Positions 26,941 through 36,385 of a DNA stretch of 64,000 nt are shown piece after piece. The stretch is from Bacillus sp. SD088 (GTDB lineage: Bacteria; Bacillota; Bacilli; Bacillales; Bacillaceae_C), in the NCBI RefSeq assembly GCF_017355205.1, contig NZ_JADIJK010000028.1:1-64000 (forward strand), written 5' to 3'. Both the position numbers and the translations under genes were made by a program. Positions within the stretch are counted from its first letter, which is position 1. Each line of letters opens with the position of its first letter. The notes beneath the pieces are model-generated. The model saw nothing but the letters and a program-made list of their open reading frames with translations, ran no database searches and was not told the origin of the DNA.

Positions 26941-27405
26941 AAGAAAAGCGGAAGCGCCTGTCCAGCGACGTACAAATTTAAAGACTTCTGAGAAGATAAA
27001 GGAAACACGGTGAAGGATGAACCGATGTTGACTTATCGAAGGAAGAAGACGTAAATTTGCTAGTCGCTAGGCGCTGTAGCTGGACAAAAGAAAAGCGGAA
27101 GCGCCTGTCCAGCGACGTACAAGTTTAAAGACTTCTGAGAAGATAAAGGAAACACGGTGAAGGATGAACCGATGTTGACTTATCGAAGGAAGAAGACGTA
27201 AATTTGCTAGTCGCTAGGCGCTGTAGCTGGACAAAAGAAAAGCGGAAGCGCCTGTCCAGCGACGTACAAATTTAAAGACTTCTGAGAAGATGAAGGAAAC
27301 ACGGTGAAGGATGAACCGATGTTGACTTATCGAAGGAAGAAGACGTAAATTTGCTAGTCGCTAGGCGCTGTAGCTGGACAAAAGAAAAGCGGAAGCGCCT
27401 GTCCA
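26941..27405. repeat. 147-bp repeat in three tandem copies plus a stub (copy F)
   Basis: Units start at 26941, 27088 and 27235 with an exact 147-base period, and a 24-base stub starts at 27382. They differ at only a few sites (for example TACAAATTT against TACAAGTTT, and GATAAAGG against GATGAAGG). Each unit runs from AAGCGGAAGCGCCTGTCC to TAGTCGCTAGGCGCTGTAG, and its ends are imperfectly self-complementary (AGCGACGTACAAATTTA against AGCGACTAGCAAATTTA inverted). It occupies the gap between fur and yqzK. Open frames inside are repeat by-products. Confidence 0.92.
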
Positions 27406-27447
27406 CCAACGTATATGGAAAGTATTTAAGACAAAAGGATGAAAATA

Positions 27448-27675
27448 ATGAGAAATATTTTAAAAACTTTTTTTGGAACATTGCGATTACTTGTTTTGCT
27501 TATTGGATGCACGATTCTCTTCTATTATGGTATTATGTGGATAAATCAAGAATATGAAAATTACCGGCGTTATGATGAGCCGGAAGGGAGTGCGGTAAAG
27601 GCCTTTCAACCAGAAAGTCAAAAAAGTGACGCCTGGTTTTCACGCCTAATCCTTTTTTACCAGAATGGAGAGTAA
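27448..27675 (+). CDS. yqzK: YqzK family small membrane protein
   Basis: A 75-residue protein with one membrane helix (about residues 8-30) and a charged, tyrosine-rich C-terminal half. Function unknown. ATG at 27448 lies nine bases after AAAGG; an ATG at 27439 is too close to that site. It sits between fur and xerD as in B. subtilis, and its stop is just upstream of the xerD start. Confidence 0.8.
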   Translation: MRNILKTFFGTLRLLVLLIGCTILFYYGIMWINQEYENYRRYDEPEGSAVKAFQPESQKSDAWFSRLILFYQNGE

Positions 27676-27680
27676 TGGTT

Positions 27681-28574
27681 GTGCACGATGAAATGCAGGA
27701 TTTTATCCACTTTTTGACAGTAGAAAAAGGATTGTCCCAAAATACGATTGTATCGTATAAACGAGATTTAAAGCGCTATTTGGAATATTTACAGCAGGTA
27801 GAGCAAGTAAAGAAGTTGAATGATGTGACCCGTATCCATATTATCCAATTTTTGGCCTTTTTGAAGAAAGAAGGAAAGTCCTCAAAGACACTAGCTCGAC
27901 ATATTGCATCGATTCGAGCCTTTCATCAATTCCTATTAAGAGATAAGGTAGTTGATCATGATCCATCTGTTCATTTGGAAACACCGAAGATGGAAAGAAC
28001 ATTACCTCAAGTATTAAGTTTCCGAGAAGTTGAAAAATTACTAAATACGCCTGATCTCACGACTTCTTATGGGATAAGGGATAAAGCGATGATGGAATTG
28101 CTTTATGCGACCGGCATCAGGGTCAGTGAGCTCATCAATTTAGACTTGGACAATGTTCATTTAACAATGGGATTTGTTCGGTGCATTGGAAAAGGGGATA
28201 AGGAGCGAATTATTCCTCTTGGACAAATGGCTTCAGATTCTGTCGAGCAATATTTACGAGAATCTCGGCCTCAACTTAGAAAAACAAAATATAAAACAGA
28301 AGCCCTATTTCTGAATCATCATGGTAATCGACTGACCCGCCAAGGCTTCTGGAAGATAATTAAAAAGTTAGCAGCTGAAGCAAATGTAGAGAAAGATCTT
28401 ACGCCCCATACATTAAGGCATTCTTTTGCTACCCATTTGCTTGAAAATGGGGCTGACTTAAGAGCGGTACAAGAAATGTTAGGACATGCTGATATTTCAA
28501 CTACGCAAATCTACACACATGTAACAAAAACAAGATTGAAAGATGTTTACACAAAATATCATCCACGGGCTTAA
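27681..28574 (+). CDS. xerD: Site-specific tyrosine recombinase XerD (RipX)
   Basis: A 297-residue recombinase that resolves chromosome dimers at dif with XerC. The SAM-like N-terminal domain (1-95) precedes the catalytic domain. Active-site landmarks are the Arg in [20 protein letters not shown] and the tyrosine in TQIYTHV near the C-terminus. GTG at 27681, ten bases after GGAGAG, aligns with B. subtilis RipX; ATG at 27675 overlaps the yqzK stop and lies close to the ribosome site. Confidence 0.94.
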   Translation: MHDEMQDFIHFLTVEKGLSQNTIVSYKRDLKRYLEYLQQVEQVKKLNDVTRIHIIQFLAFLKKEGKSSKTLARHIASIRAFHQFLLRDKVVDHDPSVHLETPKMERTLPQVLSFREVEKLLNTPDLTTSYGIRDKAMMELLYATGIRVSELINLDLDNVHLTMGFVRCIGKGDKERIIPLGQMASDSVEQYLRESRPQLRKTKYKTEALFLNHHGNRLTRQGFWKIIKKLAAEANVEKDLTPHTLRHSFATHLLENGADLRAVQEMLGHADISTTQIYTHVTKTRLKDVYTKYHPRA

Positions 28575-28585
28575 GAAATAACATC

Positions 28586-28608
28586 AAAAAACCGCCTATG
28601 CGGTTTTT
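28586..28608 (+). terminator. Terminator of xerD
   Basis: AAAAACCGC, loop CTAT, GCGGTTTTT. Confidence 0.9.
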
Positions 28609-28667
28609 ATTTTAGACTTAAAAGGGTATGTTAAAGGTATAAATGTATTTTTGTAGGAGGAATAGGC

Positions 28668-29861
28668 ATGGAGTATATGACATTTAAAAAGATTCATTTA
28701 ATTGTGCTAGATTCTGTTGGAATAGGAGAAGCACCGGATGCAATTGATTTTAATGATGAAGGGGCAGATACATTAGGTCATATTGCTGAAAAAATGGACG
28801 GTTTAGCATTACCAAATCTACAAAACTTTGGATTGTCCAATATAAGAAAAATTAAAGGAGTAGATCCAGTAGACAAACCAATCGCCTTTTATACAAAAAT
28901 GCAAGAAGCTTCAAATGGAAAGGATACGATGACAGGGCATTGGGAATTAATGGGGCTTGTCACGAGTCATCCTTTTAAAGTCTTTCCAAACGGTTTTCCA
29001 GAGTTACTAATTACGGAAATTGAGCAAGCATCAGGACGAACGGTGATTGGAAACATTCCAGCTAGTGGAACGGAAATTATTGAAAAGCTGGGGAAAGAGC
29101 ATATGGAAACAGGGGCATTAATTGTTTATACTTCTGCTGATTCAGTGTTACAAATTGCGGCTCATGAAGAAATTGTTCCTTTAGAAGAGTTATATCGTAT
29201 TTGTGAAAAAACAAGACAGTTAACCTTAAAGGAAGAATTTAAGGTTGGTCGTGTCATTGCCCGTCCCTTTATTGGAGAACCAGGTAATTTCCAACGGACG
29301 GCTAATCGTCATGACTATGCTTTAAAACCTTTTGCACGAACAGTGATGAATGAATTAAAAGATGCTGACTTTGATGTGATTGCGATTGGGAAAATTCATG
29401 ATATTTATGATGGGGAAGGCATAACAGAATCGATTAGAACAGAGTCTAATATGGATGGGGTCGATAAACTCCTACAAACGATGGGGAAAAATTTCACTGG
29501 ATTAAATTTTATCAATTTGGTGGATTTTGATGCGAAATTCGGTCACCGCAGGAATCCCGAGGGTTACGGACAAGCACTGGAGGAATTTGACCAAAGAGTT
29601 CCCGAAATAATAGATCAAATGGATGAAGAAGAGTTATTAATCATTACTGCAGATCATGGAAATGACCCCACCCATCATGGAACGGATCATACAAGGGAGT
29701 TTGTGCCGATGTTGGCTTATTCAAAGAAATTCATCTATGGGAAAGAGCTACCGATACGCAAGACTTTTGCAGATATTGGTGCGACGATCGCGAAGAACTT
29801 TAAAGTAAATTGGAAAGGGAAAGGGACAAGCTTTTTAGAGGATTTACAAAAAGAAGAATAG
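28668..29861 (+). CDS. deoB: Phosphopentomutase
   Basis: A 397-residue metal-dependent mutase of the alkaline phosphatase superfamily, converting (deoxy)ribose 1-phosphate to the 5-phosphate in nucleoside breakdown. Visible motifs: VLDSVGIGE with metal-binding Asp, KDTMTGHWE with the phosphorylated Thr, and TADHGNDP plus [11 protein letters not shown] near the C-terminus. AGGAGGA lies seven bases before the ATG. The purine nucleoside phosphorylase gene that usually follows is missing; dacF comes next. Confidence 0.95.
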   Translation: MEYMTFKKIHLIVLDSVGIGEAPDAIDFNDEGADTLGHIAEKMDGLALPNLQNFGLSNIRKIKGVDPVDKPIAFYTKMQEASNGKDTMTGHWELMGLVTSHPFKVFPNGFPELLITEIEQASGRTVIGNIPASGTEIIEKLGKEHMETGALIVYTSADSVLQIAAHEEIVPLEELYRICEKTRQLTLKEEFKVGRVIARPFIGEPGNFQRTANRHDYALKPFARTVMNELKDADFDVIAIGKIHDIYDGEGITESIRTESNMDGVDKLLQTMGKNFTGLNFINLVDFDAKFGHRRNPEGYGQALEEFDQRVPEIIDQMDEEELLIITADHGNDPTHHGTDHTREFVPMLAYSKKFIYGKELPIRKTFADIGATIAKNFKVNWKGKGTSFLEDLQKEE

Positions 29862-29888
29862 TCTAATTAGAATCCTTTTATCTCTTAG

Positions 29889-29937
29889 AGGATGTCCAAA
29901 AAGTCCGGAAAATGATTTTTCGGGCTTTTTCTTTTTG
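29889..29937 (+). terminator. Terminator after deoB, built from a repeat end
   Basis: AAAAAGTCCGGAAAA pairs with TTTTTCGGGCTTTTT and is followed by CTTTTT. Its first 21 bases match the left end of the palindromic element at 649-669 at 19 positions, suggesting a decayed repeat now serving as a terminator. Confidence 0.8.
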
Positions 29938-30018
29938 CCTTTTGTATAAATCCATACGACCTGGGAGAGAATGGTTTTATGGAAAACATTTCCGGAACTA
30001 AGGGATGGAGGGATTGAT

Positions 30019-31182
30019 ATGAAAAAAGTTGTAACCATGTTTGTTGCCTTATGTTTAATTCTTTCATTATATTCAGGAGCTGCATTTGCGGAGGAAAAGA
30101 AAACAGAGCTTGCGGAAGATTCGAAATCAGCAATCCTAATTGAAAGAGATACTGGGACGGTTTTATATGAGAAAAATAAGGATGAAAAGTATTCACCTGC
30201 TTCGATGACAAAAATTATGACGATGTTATTAATTATGGAAGCTATTGATTCTGGAAAAATTAAGATGGATGAGAAGGTCACAACAAGTGAGTATGCTGCT
30301 TCAATGGGCGGGTCACAAATTTTTCTTGAACCTGGTGAAGAAATGATGGTAAAAGAACTTTTATTAGCAATGGCCATTGGATCAGCTAATGATGCTTCAG
30401 TCGCATTGGCGGAGAAAATCGCAGGAAGTGAAGAAGCGTTTGTCGAGATGATGAATGACCGTGTCAAGGAGTTGGGTTTAAAAAATACTCATTTTAAAAA
30501 CACAACAGGTCTACCAGTAGAGGATCATTATAGTACAGCTAATGATATGGCCTTAATGGCAAAAGAGTTGTTAAAGCACGAAGAGATTACAGACTTCACC
30601 AAAAACTATGAATCCTACCTAAGAGAAGACACGGATAAGAAATTTTGGCTCGTAAATACAAATAAACTTGTGAAATTTTATCCAGGTGTAGATGGCCTGA
30701 AGACAGGATTTACTAGTGAAGCGAAGTATTGTTTAACCGCTACAGCAAAAAAAGATGGGATGCGAGTGATCGCTGTGGTCTTTGGCGCTCCAACATCGAA
30801 AAGTAGAAATGCGCAAATAACAAAAATGCTTGATTATTCTTTTTCTCAATACGCCACTCATCCATTGTATGAAAAGGGAAAAGCGTTAGAAAAAGCGAAA
30901 GTTAGTAAGGGCGATAAAAAATATATAGAAGCTGAAACAGGAGAAAGCGTATCGGTCCTAACGAAAAAAGGAGAAAAATTAGATAAGCTTACAGAAGAAA
31001 TAGAATTGATTGAACATATTAAAGCGCCTCTTAAAAAGGGAGAGAAAATTGGCGTTTTAAAAGTAAAGAAAGACGGGAAAGAACTAGTCGAGGTGCCATT
31101 AGTTGCAAAGGGAAATATAAAAAAAGCTTCCTGGTGGCATTTGTATAAACGAGCATTTGGAATGTTTACAAAAACAGATTAA
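30019..31182 (+). CDS. dacF: Sporulation D-alanyl-D-alanine carboxypeptidase DacF
   Basis: A 387-residue low-molecular-weight penicillin-binding protein. Signal peptide at residues 1-24 (cleavage after AFA). The penicillin-binding triad is Ser62-Met-Thr-Lys65, Ser122-Ala-Asn124 and KTG in LKTGFT. A PBP5-type C-terminal domain follows, ending in an amphipathic helix. ATG at 30019 follows GGAGGG. It precedes the spoIIA operon as in B. subtilis, where DacF trims spore peptidoglycan. Confidence 0.9.
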   Translation: MKKVVTMFVALCLILSLYSGAAFAEEKKTELAEDSKSAILIERDTGTVLYEKNKDEKYSPASMTKIMTMLLIMEAIDSGKIKMDEKVTTSEYAASMGGSQIFLEPGEEMMVKELLLAMAIGSANDASVALAEKIAGSEEAFVEMMNDRVKELGLKNTHFKNTTGLPVEDHYSTANDMALMAKELLKHEEITDFTKNYESYLREDTDKKFWLVNTNKLVKFYPGVDGLKTGFTSEAKYCLTATAKKDGMRVIAVVFGAPTSKSRNAQITKMLDYSFSQYATHPLYEKGKALEKAKVSKGDKKYIEAETGESVSVLTKKGEKLDKLTEEIELIEHIKAPLKKGEKIGVLKVKKDGKELVEVPLVAKGNIKKASWWHLYKRAFGMFTKTD

Positions 31183-31274
31183 TGACAAGATACCTTAATA
31201 CTTTCGAATGCAGACTGAACGAGAAGTATGCCATTTTATGGAAAGACAAGAAAGTATAAGATTTGGCTAGTGTT

Positions 31275-31448
31275 TTGATCTAGCTCCAGCGCATAGCCCC
31301 TCGAGGCTCGGAGGATGCGAGTCCATCGGCGTTGCGACGTACAGGATGTACTAGTGTAGACGAAGCGACAGGACGTCGGATTTGACTCTGCCGCCAGGAC
31401 GTCGCGAACTTAGCCTTTCGTCTTACATCAAGGCGCTTGCGCTTTTGT
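31275..31448. repeat. Composite intergenic repeat, copy G
   Basis: Runs from CTAGCTCCAGCGCATAGCCCC to AGGCGCTTGCGCTTTTG. It holds GTAC-AGGAT-GTAC (31339-31351) and CGAC-AGGAC-GTCG (31366-31378) microhairpins, the inverse of those in copy B. It lies between dacF and the spoIIA promoter. Confidence 0.75.
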
Positions 31449-31486
31449 TAAAAAAATTGCCGAAATTCTTCTAGTTTTGTCATCAA

Positions 31487-31516
31487 GAAGGAATTAGGGG
31501 GATAAGAGTAGAAATG
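31487..31516 (+). promoter_or_regulatory. Predicted sigma-H promoter of the spoIIA operon
   Basis: GAAGGAATT (31487-31495) fits the -35 consensus RNAGGAWWW; after 12 bases GTAGAAATG (31508-31516) is a fair -10. The spoIIA operon is sigma-H/Spo0A driven in B. subtilis. Confidence 0.55.
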
Positions 31517-31553
31517 ACTCTTTATACTTCTATATGCGAGGAGGATTAGGCAA

Positions 31554-31904
31554 TTGAGTTTGAATATTGAATTAGATGTAAGACAAGACGTATTATGCAT
31601 ACGACTATCGGGAGAACTGGATCATCATACAGCGGAGGAGCTAAGGGAAAAGGTCAATCAAACAATTGAAGCATATCAAATTCATCACATTGTGTTGAAC
31701 TTGGCGAATCTTACCTTCATGGACAGTTCTGGATTGGGTGTCATCTTGGGAAGGTATAAGCAAATTAAGCTAAAGAATGGTGAAATGGTCGTTTGTGCGA
31801 TTTCAGCCCCAGTTAAGAGACTATTTGAAATGTCGGGCTTATTTAAAATTATGAATTTAGAAAGCTCAGAGCAATTAGCTCTGGAAAGATTGGGGGTTGC
31901 ATAA
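31554..31904 (+). CDS. spoIIAA: Anti-anti-sigma factor SpoIIAA
   Basis: A 116-residue STAS protein. The phosphorylated serine is Ser58 in FMDSSGLG. When unphosphorylated it captures SpoIIAB and frees sigma-F in the forespore. It starts with TTG behind a GAGGAGG site. First gene of a tight three-gene operon. Confidence 0.95.
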   Translation: MSLNIELDVRQDVLCIRLSGELDHHTAEELREKVNQTIEAYQIHHIVLNLANLTFMDSSGLGVILGRYKQIKLKNGEMVVCAISAPVKRLFEMSGLFKIMNLESSEQLALERLGVA

Positions 31905-31905
31905 A

Positions 31906-32346
31906 ATGAGAAATGAAATGCAACTACAATTTAGTGCTTTAAGTCAAAATGAATCCTTTGCTAGAGTGACAGTAGCCGCCTTTATTGCTCAATTAGATCC
32001 GACTATGGATGAATTAACTGAAATTAAGACAGTTGTCTCTGAAGCTGTTACGAATGCGATCATTCATGGTTATGATCAAAACCCAGCAGGAATTATCTAT
32101 ATTTCTGCTACGATAGAGGATGAAATAATTGATCTTGTCATCCGCGATAATGGTATGGGAATTGACAATATTGATGAAGCAAGACAGCCGCTTTTTACAA
32201 CCAAACCCGAATTAGAGAGATCAGGGATGGGCTTTACGATTATGGAAAACTTTATGGACAAGATAGAAGTAGAATCGCAACCAGGTTCAGGCACCACGGT
32301 CCGTTTAACAAAATATGTAACGAAAAACAAAGCGTTATGCAATTAA
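31906..32346 (+). CDS. spoIIAB: Anti-sigma-F factor and serine kinase SpoIIAB
   Basis: A 146-residue GHKL kinase that holds sigma-F inactive and phosphorylates SpoIIAA on Ser58. The ATP-binding boxes are visible as [20 protein letters not shown] and [13 protein letters not shown] at 31906, one base after the spoIIAA stop, matches the family start; GGGGGTTG in the end of spoIIAA is the ribosome site. The C-terminal KALCN is identical to B. subtilis. Confidence 0.96.
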   Translation: MRNEMQLQFSALSQNESFARVTVAAFIAQLDPTMDELTEIKTVVSEAVTNAIIHGYDQNPAGIIYISATIEDEIIDLVIRDNGMGIDNIDEARQPLFTTKPELERSGMGFTIMENFMDKIEVESQPGSGTTVRLTKYVTKNKALCN

Positions 32347-32358
32347 GGAGCCGTGCCT

Positions 32359-33117
32359 ATGGACGTGCAAATAAAAAAAGAGGCGAGAAAGGGCTTTTTG
32401 AGCGACACGGAAGTTAAAGACCTGATTAAAAAAAGTCAAGAAGGCGATCAACATGCAAGAGACCACCTTGTTGAAAAAAATGTTAGACTGGTCTGGTCCG
32501 TCGTTCAACGATTCTTGAATCGAGGATATGATCCGGATGATTTATTTCAGATTGGCAGTATCGGTTTGTTGAAATCAATTGATAAGTTCGACCTATCTTA
32601 TGATGTGAAGTTTTCAACGTATGCGGTTCCCATGATTATTGGTGAAATTCAACGCTTCATTCGTGATGATGGAGCGGTAAAAGTCAGTCGGTCCATTAAA
32701 GAACTAGGCAACAAAATTAGAAAGGCCAGGGATGAGTTGGCAAAAAGAGACGGAAAAGTACCGACAGTTTCTGATATCGCTACTTATCTGGATGTTTCCC
32801 AAGAGGAAGTGCTAATGGCCCAAGATGCAGGCAGATCTCCAGCCTCTATTCATGAGACCGTGTATGAAAATGATGGGGACCCTATTATTCTAATTGATCA
32901 GATTTCAGATGAGAATGATCATAAATGGTTTGATAAAATTGCATTAGAGGAAGCGATCAGAGGACTTGATGAACGTGAAAGATTAATTGTTTATCTGCGT
33001 TATTATAAAGATCAAACACAATCAGAGGTGGCTTCACGTCTAGGAATATCACAAGTTCAAGTTTCACGTTTGGAAAAGAAAATATTAGATCAAATGAAGG
33101 AACATATGGATGCCTGA
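32359..33117 (+). CDS. sigF: Forespore sigma factor SigF
   Basis: A 252-residue group 3 sigma factor. Region 2 contains DLFQIGSIGLLKSIDKFDL and FSTYAVPMIIGEIQRF; region 4 has QTQSEVASRLGISQVQVSRLEKK as its helix-turn-helix. ATG at 32359 is eight bases after AAGGAG; the GTG at 32353 is too close. It is the first compartment-specific sigma factor of the forespore. The operon ends at a very strong hairpin. Confidence 0.96.
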   Translation: MDVQIKKEARKGFLSDTEVKDLIKKSQEGDQHARDHLVEKNVRLVWSVVQRFLNRGYDPDDLFQIGSIGLLKSIDKFDLSYDVKFSTYAVPMIIGEIQRFIRDDGAVKVSRSIKELGNKIRKARDELAKRDGKVPTVSDIATYLDVSQEEVLMAQDAGRSPASIHETVYENDGDPIILIDQISDENDHKWFDKIALEEAIRGLDERERLIVYLRYYKDQTQSEVASRLGISQVQVSRLEKKILDQMKEHMDA

Positions 33118-33144
33118 ATAGGGCATCCATATGTTCCTTTTTGT
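33097..33144 (+). terminator. Terminator of the spoIIA operon
   Basis: An 18-bp perfect stem (AAGGAACATATGGATGCC and its complement) with a 7-base loop and a T-run. The left arm is the last codons of sigF. Confidence 0.92.
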
Positions 33145-33172
33145 ATGAAAATAATAAAATGACCACATACTA
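33143..33172 (+). promoter_or_regulatory. Predicted sigma-G promoter of spoVAF
   Basis: GTATG (33143-33147), 18 bases, CATACTA (33166-33172). This fits the sigma-G consensus gHATR-N18-CATnMTA exactly. Start codon about 49 bases downstream. It lies right after the sigF terminator, giving spoVAF late forespore expression. Confidence 0.7.
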
Positions 33173-33220
33173 AAGCTTAGAAAGAACAGAGGTAGAAAAA
33201 TGGAAAGGAGGCTCTAAAGA

Positions 33221-34705
33221 TTGAGTAAAGACTCTCAAGGAAAATCAATGAAGATCGATAAAAATCCGGATGTCGTTGAAAAGTATTTTGAGGATCGGGT
33301 AGGACTAGGCACCAGTTTTGATCTTGATGTAAGAAAATTAGTGATCTTAAGGAAAAAAGTACATTTGTATACTGTGAATGGACTTTGCGATTCCTATGTC
33401 ATTACCGAAATCGTAAAGGAACTCCAAAAGCTCAATGATACCGAAAAAACAACATCGAAGCTATTTGAGTTAATTGAAAACAGAATAAGCAGCTCATCCG
33501 TTGAGCCTGCAAAAACAATGGATGAGATGGTTGACCAGGTATTATCAGGCCTTATGGCTGTGGTAGTAGAAGGAGCAGACACGGTTCTCATTGTTGACGT
33601 TCGTAATTATCCTGGGAGACAGCCAGAAGAGCCTGACACGGAAAAAGTCGTTCGAGGTTCGAGGGATGGCTATGTTGAAAATATTATCATTAATACTGCC
33701 TTAACAAGAAGAAGAATTCGTGATGAACGGTTAAGATTCGAAATTATGCAAATAGGAGAACGTTCAAAAACAGATGTAGCAATCGGCTACATAAAAGGCG
33801 TAGCCAATCCTAGAATGGTTCATATAATCCGCCAGGAATTAAAATCGATTGATATTGATGGAGTTGCAATGGCTGATAAAACCATTGAAGAATATTTAAT
33901 GAAGCAAGGATATAATCCATATCCGCTTGTTCGCTATACAGAAAGGGCGGACGTTGGTGCCATTCATCTATTGGAGGGGCATGTATTAATATATATTGAT
34001 ACATCACCAAGTATTATGATTACCCCGACAACTTATTTCCACCATGTTCAACATGCTGAAGAATATCGGCAATCACCTTCAGTTGGTACCTTTGTGCGTT
34101 GGACGCGGTTTCTCGGGATATGGGCATCTATTTTCCTTTTGCCATTATGGTATTTATTTGTAAAGGATCCTACTTTCTTACCAGATCAACTAGCGTTTAT
34201 AGGTCCAAATGAACAATCGCATATTCCTTTGATTTTTCAACTTCTTATTGCTGATCTCGGTGTGGAATTCTTACGAATTGCTGCCATTCATACACCAACT
34301 CCTCTTTCTACAGCAATGGGCTTGATTGCGGCTGTGTTAATTGGTGAAATCGCTGTTGATGTAGGTCTCTTTCAATCAGAGGTCATTCTGTATATTTCAA
34401 TTGTAGCCGTTGGAACCTTTTCTACTCCTAGCTATGAGCTAAGTGTGGCAAATAAAATGGTTCGCATGTTCTTATTGCTGTGTGTGGCTGTCTTTAAAGG
34501 ACCAGGCCTCATTATTGCCTGTACCTTCTATATCCTCTTTTTAGCGCAAAGTAGACCTTTAGGTGCGCCATATCTATGGCCATTAATACCGTTTAATCCG
34601 AAAGCTCTTATTAGTATTTTAGTGAGAAGACCTGTACCTGGTGCAGTGCTTCGTCCAAGTATCGTACGGCCAAGAGATCGATTTCGTCAACCGACTAAAG
34701 ATTGA
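33221..34705 (+). CDS. spoVAF: SpoVAF, GerA-like spore membrane protein
   Basis: A 494-residue protein of the GerA family: a large hydrophilic N-terminal half (1-290) with NPRMVHIIRQEL and SPSIMITPTTYFHHVQHAEEY, then about five membrane helices (295-455) and a basic tail. SpoVAF modulates germination, probably as an ion channel with FigP/YqhR. TTG at 33221 follows AAAGGAGG by nine bases. In B. subtilis it is the last gene of spoVAA-AF; here the upstream spoVA genes are missing and it has its own promoter. Confidence 0.9.
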   Translation: MSKDSQGKSMKIDKNPDVVEKYFEDRVGLGTSFDLDVRKLVILRKKVHLYTVNGLCDSYVITEIVKELQKLNDTEKTTSKLFELIENRISSSSVEPAKTMDEMVDQVLSGLMAVVVEGADTVLIVDVRNYPGRQPEEPDTEKVVRGSRDGYVENIIINTALTRRRIRDERLRFEIMQIGERSKTDVAIGYIKGVANPRMVHIIRQELKSIDIDGVAMADKTIEEYLMKQGYNPYPLVRYTERADVGAIHLLEGHVLIYIDTSPSIMITPTTYFHHVQHAEEYRQSPSVGTFVRWTRFLGIWASIFLLPLWYLFVKDPTFLPDQLAFIGPNEQSHIPLIFQLLIADLGVEFLRIAAIHTPTPLSTAMGLIAAVLIGEIAVDVGLFQSEVILYISIVAVGTFSTPSYELSVANKMVRMFLLLCVAVFKGPGLIIACTFYILFLAQSRPLGAPYLWPLIPFNPKALISILVRRPVPGAVLRPSIVRPRDRFRQPTKD

Positions 34706-34797
34706 TTGTCATTGCATAAATTTTTAGATTATGATAAAGTAATTCTACTTATCAGAAAGAAGACAATCTTTGTTTACAACCGTTGAGGTGGGGAAAA

Positions 34798-36117
34798 ATG
34801 CATTTATATGGAACAGCTAATATTAATCAAATGGGACATTTAGAAATTGGAGGGGTAGATACCGTAACGCTTACTGAAAAATATGGTACTCCCCTGTATG
34901 TATATGATGTTGCCCTTATTAGAAAAAGAGCAAGGGCATTTAAAAAGACTTTCGAGCGTATGGGTGTTGAAGCACAAGTAGCTTATGCAAGTAAAGCTTT
35001 TTCTACAATAGCGATGATTCAGCTTGCTGAAGAAGAAGGGTTATCACTGGATGTTGTTTCAGGTGGAGAATTGTTTACGGCGATCAAAGCGGAATTTCCG
35101 AACGAAAGAATCCACTTTCATGGGAATAATAAGAGTGAGGCCGAATTAAACATGGCTTTAGATTACCATGTTGGCTGTATCGTGGTCGATAATTTTCACG
35201 AATTGTATTTACTTGCTCAGCTTTGTGAACATCGGGAACAGAATGTGAAGATTTTATTACGCGTAACTCCAGGTATTGAGGCACATACTCATGATTATAT
35301 TTTGACAGGTCAAGAGGATTCTAAGTTTGGATTTGACTTGCAGAATGGGCAGGCTGAAGAGGCGCTTGCTTATGCCATACAAAATCAGCATTTAGATGTA
35401 CTTGGTCTGCATTGTCATATTGGATCACAAATTTTTGAAACGACAGGTTTTAAATTAGCGGCAAAAAAAATTCTAGAAAAATTAGCTGATTGGAATGCCA
35501 CACTTCATTTCAAAGCTTCCGTATTAAATTTGGGCGGGGGCTTTGGCATTCGCTATACAGATGAAGATGCTCCATTGCCTCCTGAGTCTTATGTTGCGGA
35601 AATGATTGATGAAGTAAGGACTGAAACAGCTCGACTTGGATTAGCTTTGCCAGAAATTTGGATTGAACCGGGCCGCTCAATGGTAGGCGATGCTGGTACC
35701 ACTCTATATTTAGTTGGCTCTCAAAAAGATGTACCGAATATTCGAAAATATTTAGCTGTGGATGGAGGCATGACAGATAATCTAAGACCTGCCCTTTATG
35801 ATGCTAAATATGAAGCTGTTTTAGCCAATCGAGCCAATGATGAAGCGACTGAAACTGTTGCGATTGCTGGGAAATGTTGCGAATCTGGAGATATGCTCAT
35901 TTGGGACCTACCCTTACCAGAAGCATCTCCCAATGATATTCTTGCTGTCTTTTGTACAGGTGCTTATGGATATTCCATGTCCAACAACTATAATCGCATC
36001 CCGAGACCACCGGTCGTATTTGTAGAAAATGGAACAAGTCAACTAGTCGTAAAAAGAGAATCGTACGAAGATTTATTACGATTAGATTTGGCCTATGCTG
36101 AAAAATCACAAGTCTAA
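34798..36117 (+). CDS. lysA: Diaminopimelate decarboxylase
   Basis: A 439-residue PLP enzyme that makes lysine from meso-diaminopimelate. PLP lysine is Lys66 in AYASKAF; GGGFGIRY and the active-site CCESGD loop (near 363-368) are clear. ATG at 34798 follows GAGGTGGGG. Lysine biosynthesis also affects diaminopimelate for peptidoglycan and dipicolinate in spores. Followed by a stem-loop. Confidence 0.95.
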   Translation: MHLYGTANINQMGHLEIGGVDTVTLTEKYGTPLYVYDVALIRKRARAFKKTFERMGVEAQVAYASKAFSTIAMIQLAEEEGLSLDVVSGGELFTAIKAEFPNERIHFHGNNKSEAELNMALDYHVGCIVVDNFHELYLLAQLCEHREQNVKILLRVTPGIEAHTHDYILTGQEDSKFGFDLQNGQAEEALAYAIQNQHLDVLGLHCHIGSQIFETTGFKLAAKKILEKLADWNATLHFKASVLNLGGGFGIRYTDEDAPLPPESYVAEMIDEVRTETARLGLALPEIWIEPGRSMVGDAGTTLYLVGSQKDVPNIRKYLAVDGGMTDNLRPALYDAKYEAVLANRANDEATETVAIAGKCCESGDMLIWDLPLPEASPNDILAVFCTGAYGYSMSNNYNRIPRPPVVFVENGTSQLVVKRESYEDLLRLDLAYAEKSQV

Positions 36118-36138
36118 CCCGCAGATTGGCGGGTTAGA
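36113..36138 (+). terminator. Stem-loop at the end of lysA
   Basis: TCTAACCCGC and GCGGGTTAGA form a 10-bp stem. No T-run follows, so it may be a weak terminator. The rest of the gap to 36385 is AT-rich with nothing else recognised. Confidence 0.6.
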
Positions 36139-36385
36139 CGTCTTGGGGGAAAAAGACAGAAGCTTTTCTGTTTAAGCCTAATGAGCAATTGCATATTTAT
36201 TGATAAAGTGAAACTTTTTTTGCTATTTTTCGTCTAAATAGGTATAAATGCTTTGAATTTGGGGAATAAAGTGTTTGCTACCTAATTTTAATAGCTCGAG
36301 ATTAGAAACATTTGCTAAAACGAAGCATAGCCAGTACAATAAATCATGTGTTTATAAAGATAGAGAATTAAGGGGTGTGCATTCT

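Noticed and set aside
26941-27405. CRISPR-like spacing of repeated sequence
   Set aside because: The whole 147-base unit repeats with no unique spacers, the units match dispersed intergenic repeats, and no cas genes are near.
36140-36385. Possible lysine or FMN riboswitch between lysA and ribT
   Set aside because: None of the conserved motifs of either riboswitch is present; only AT-rich sequence is seen.
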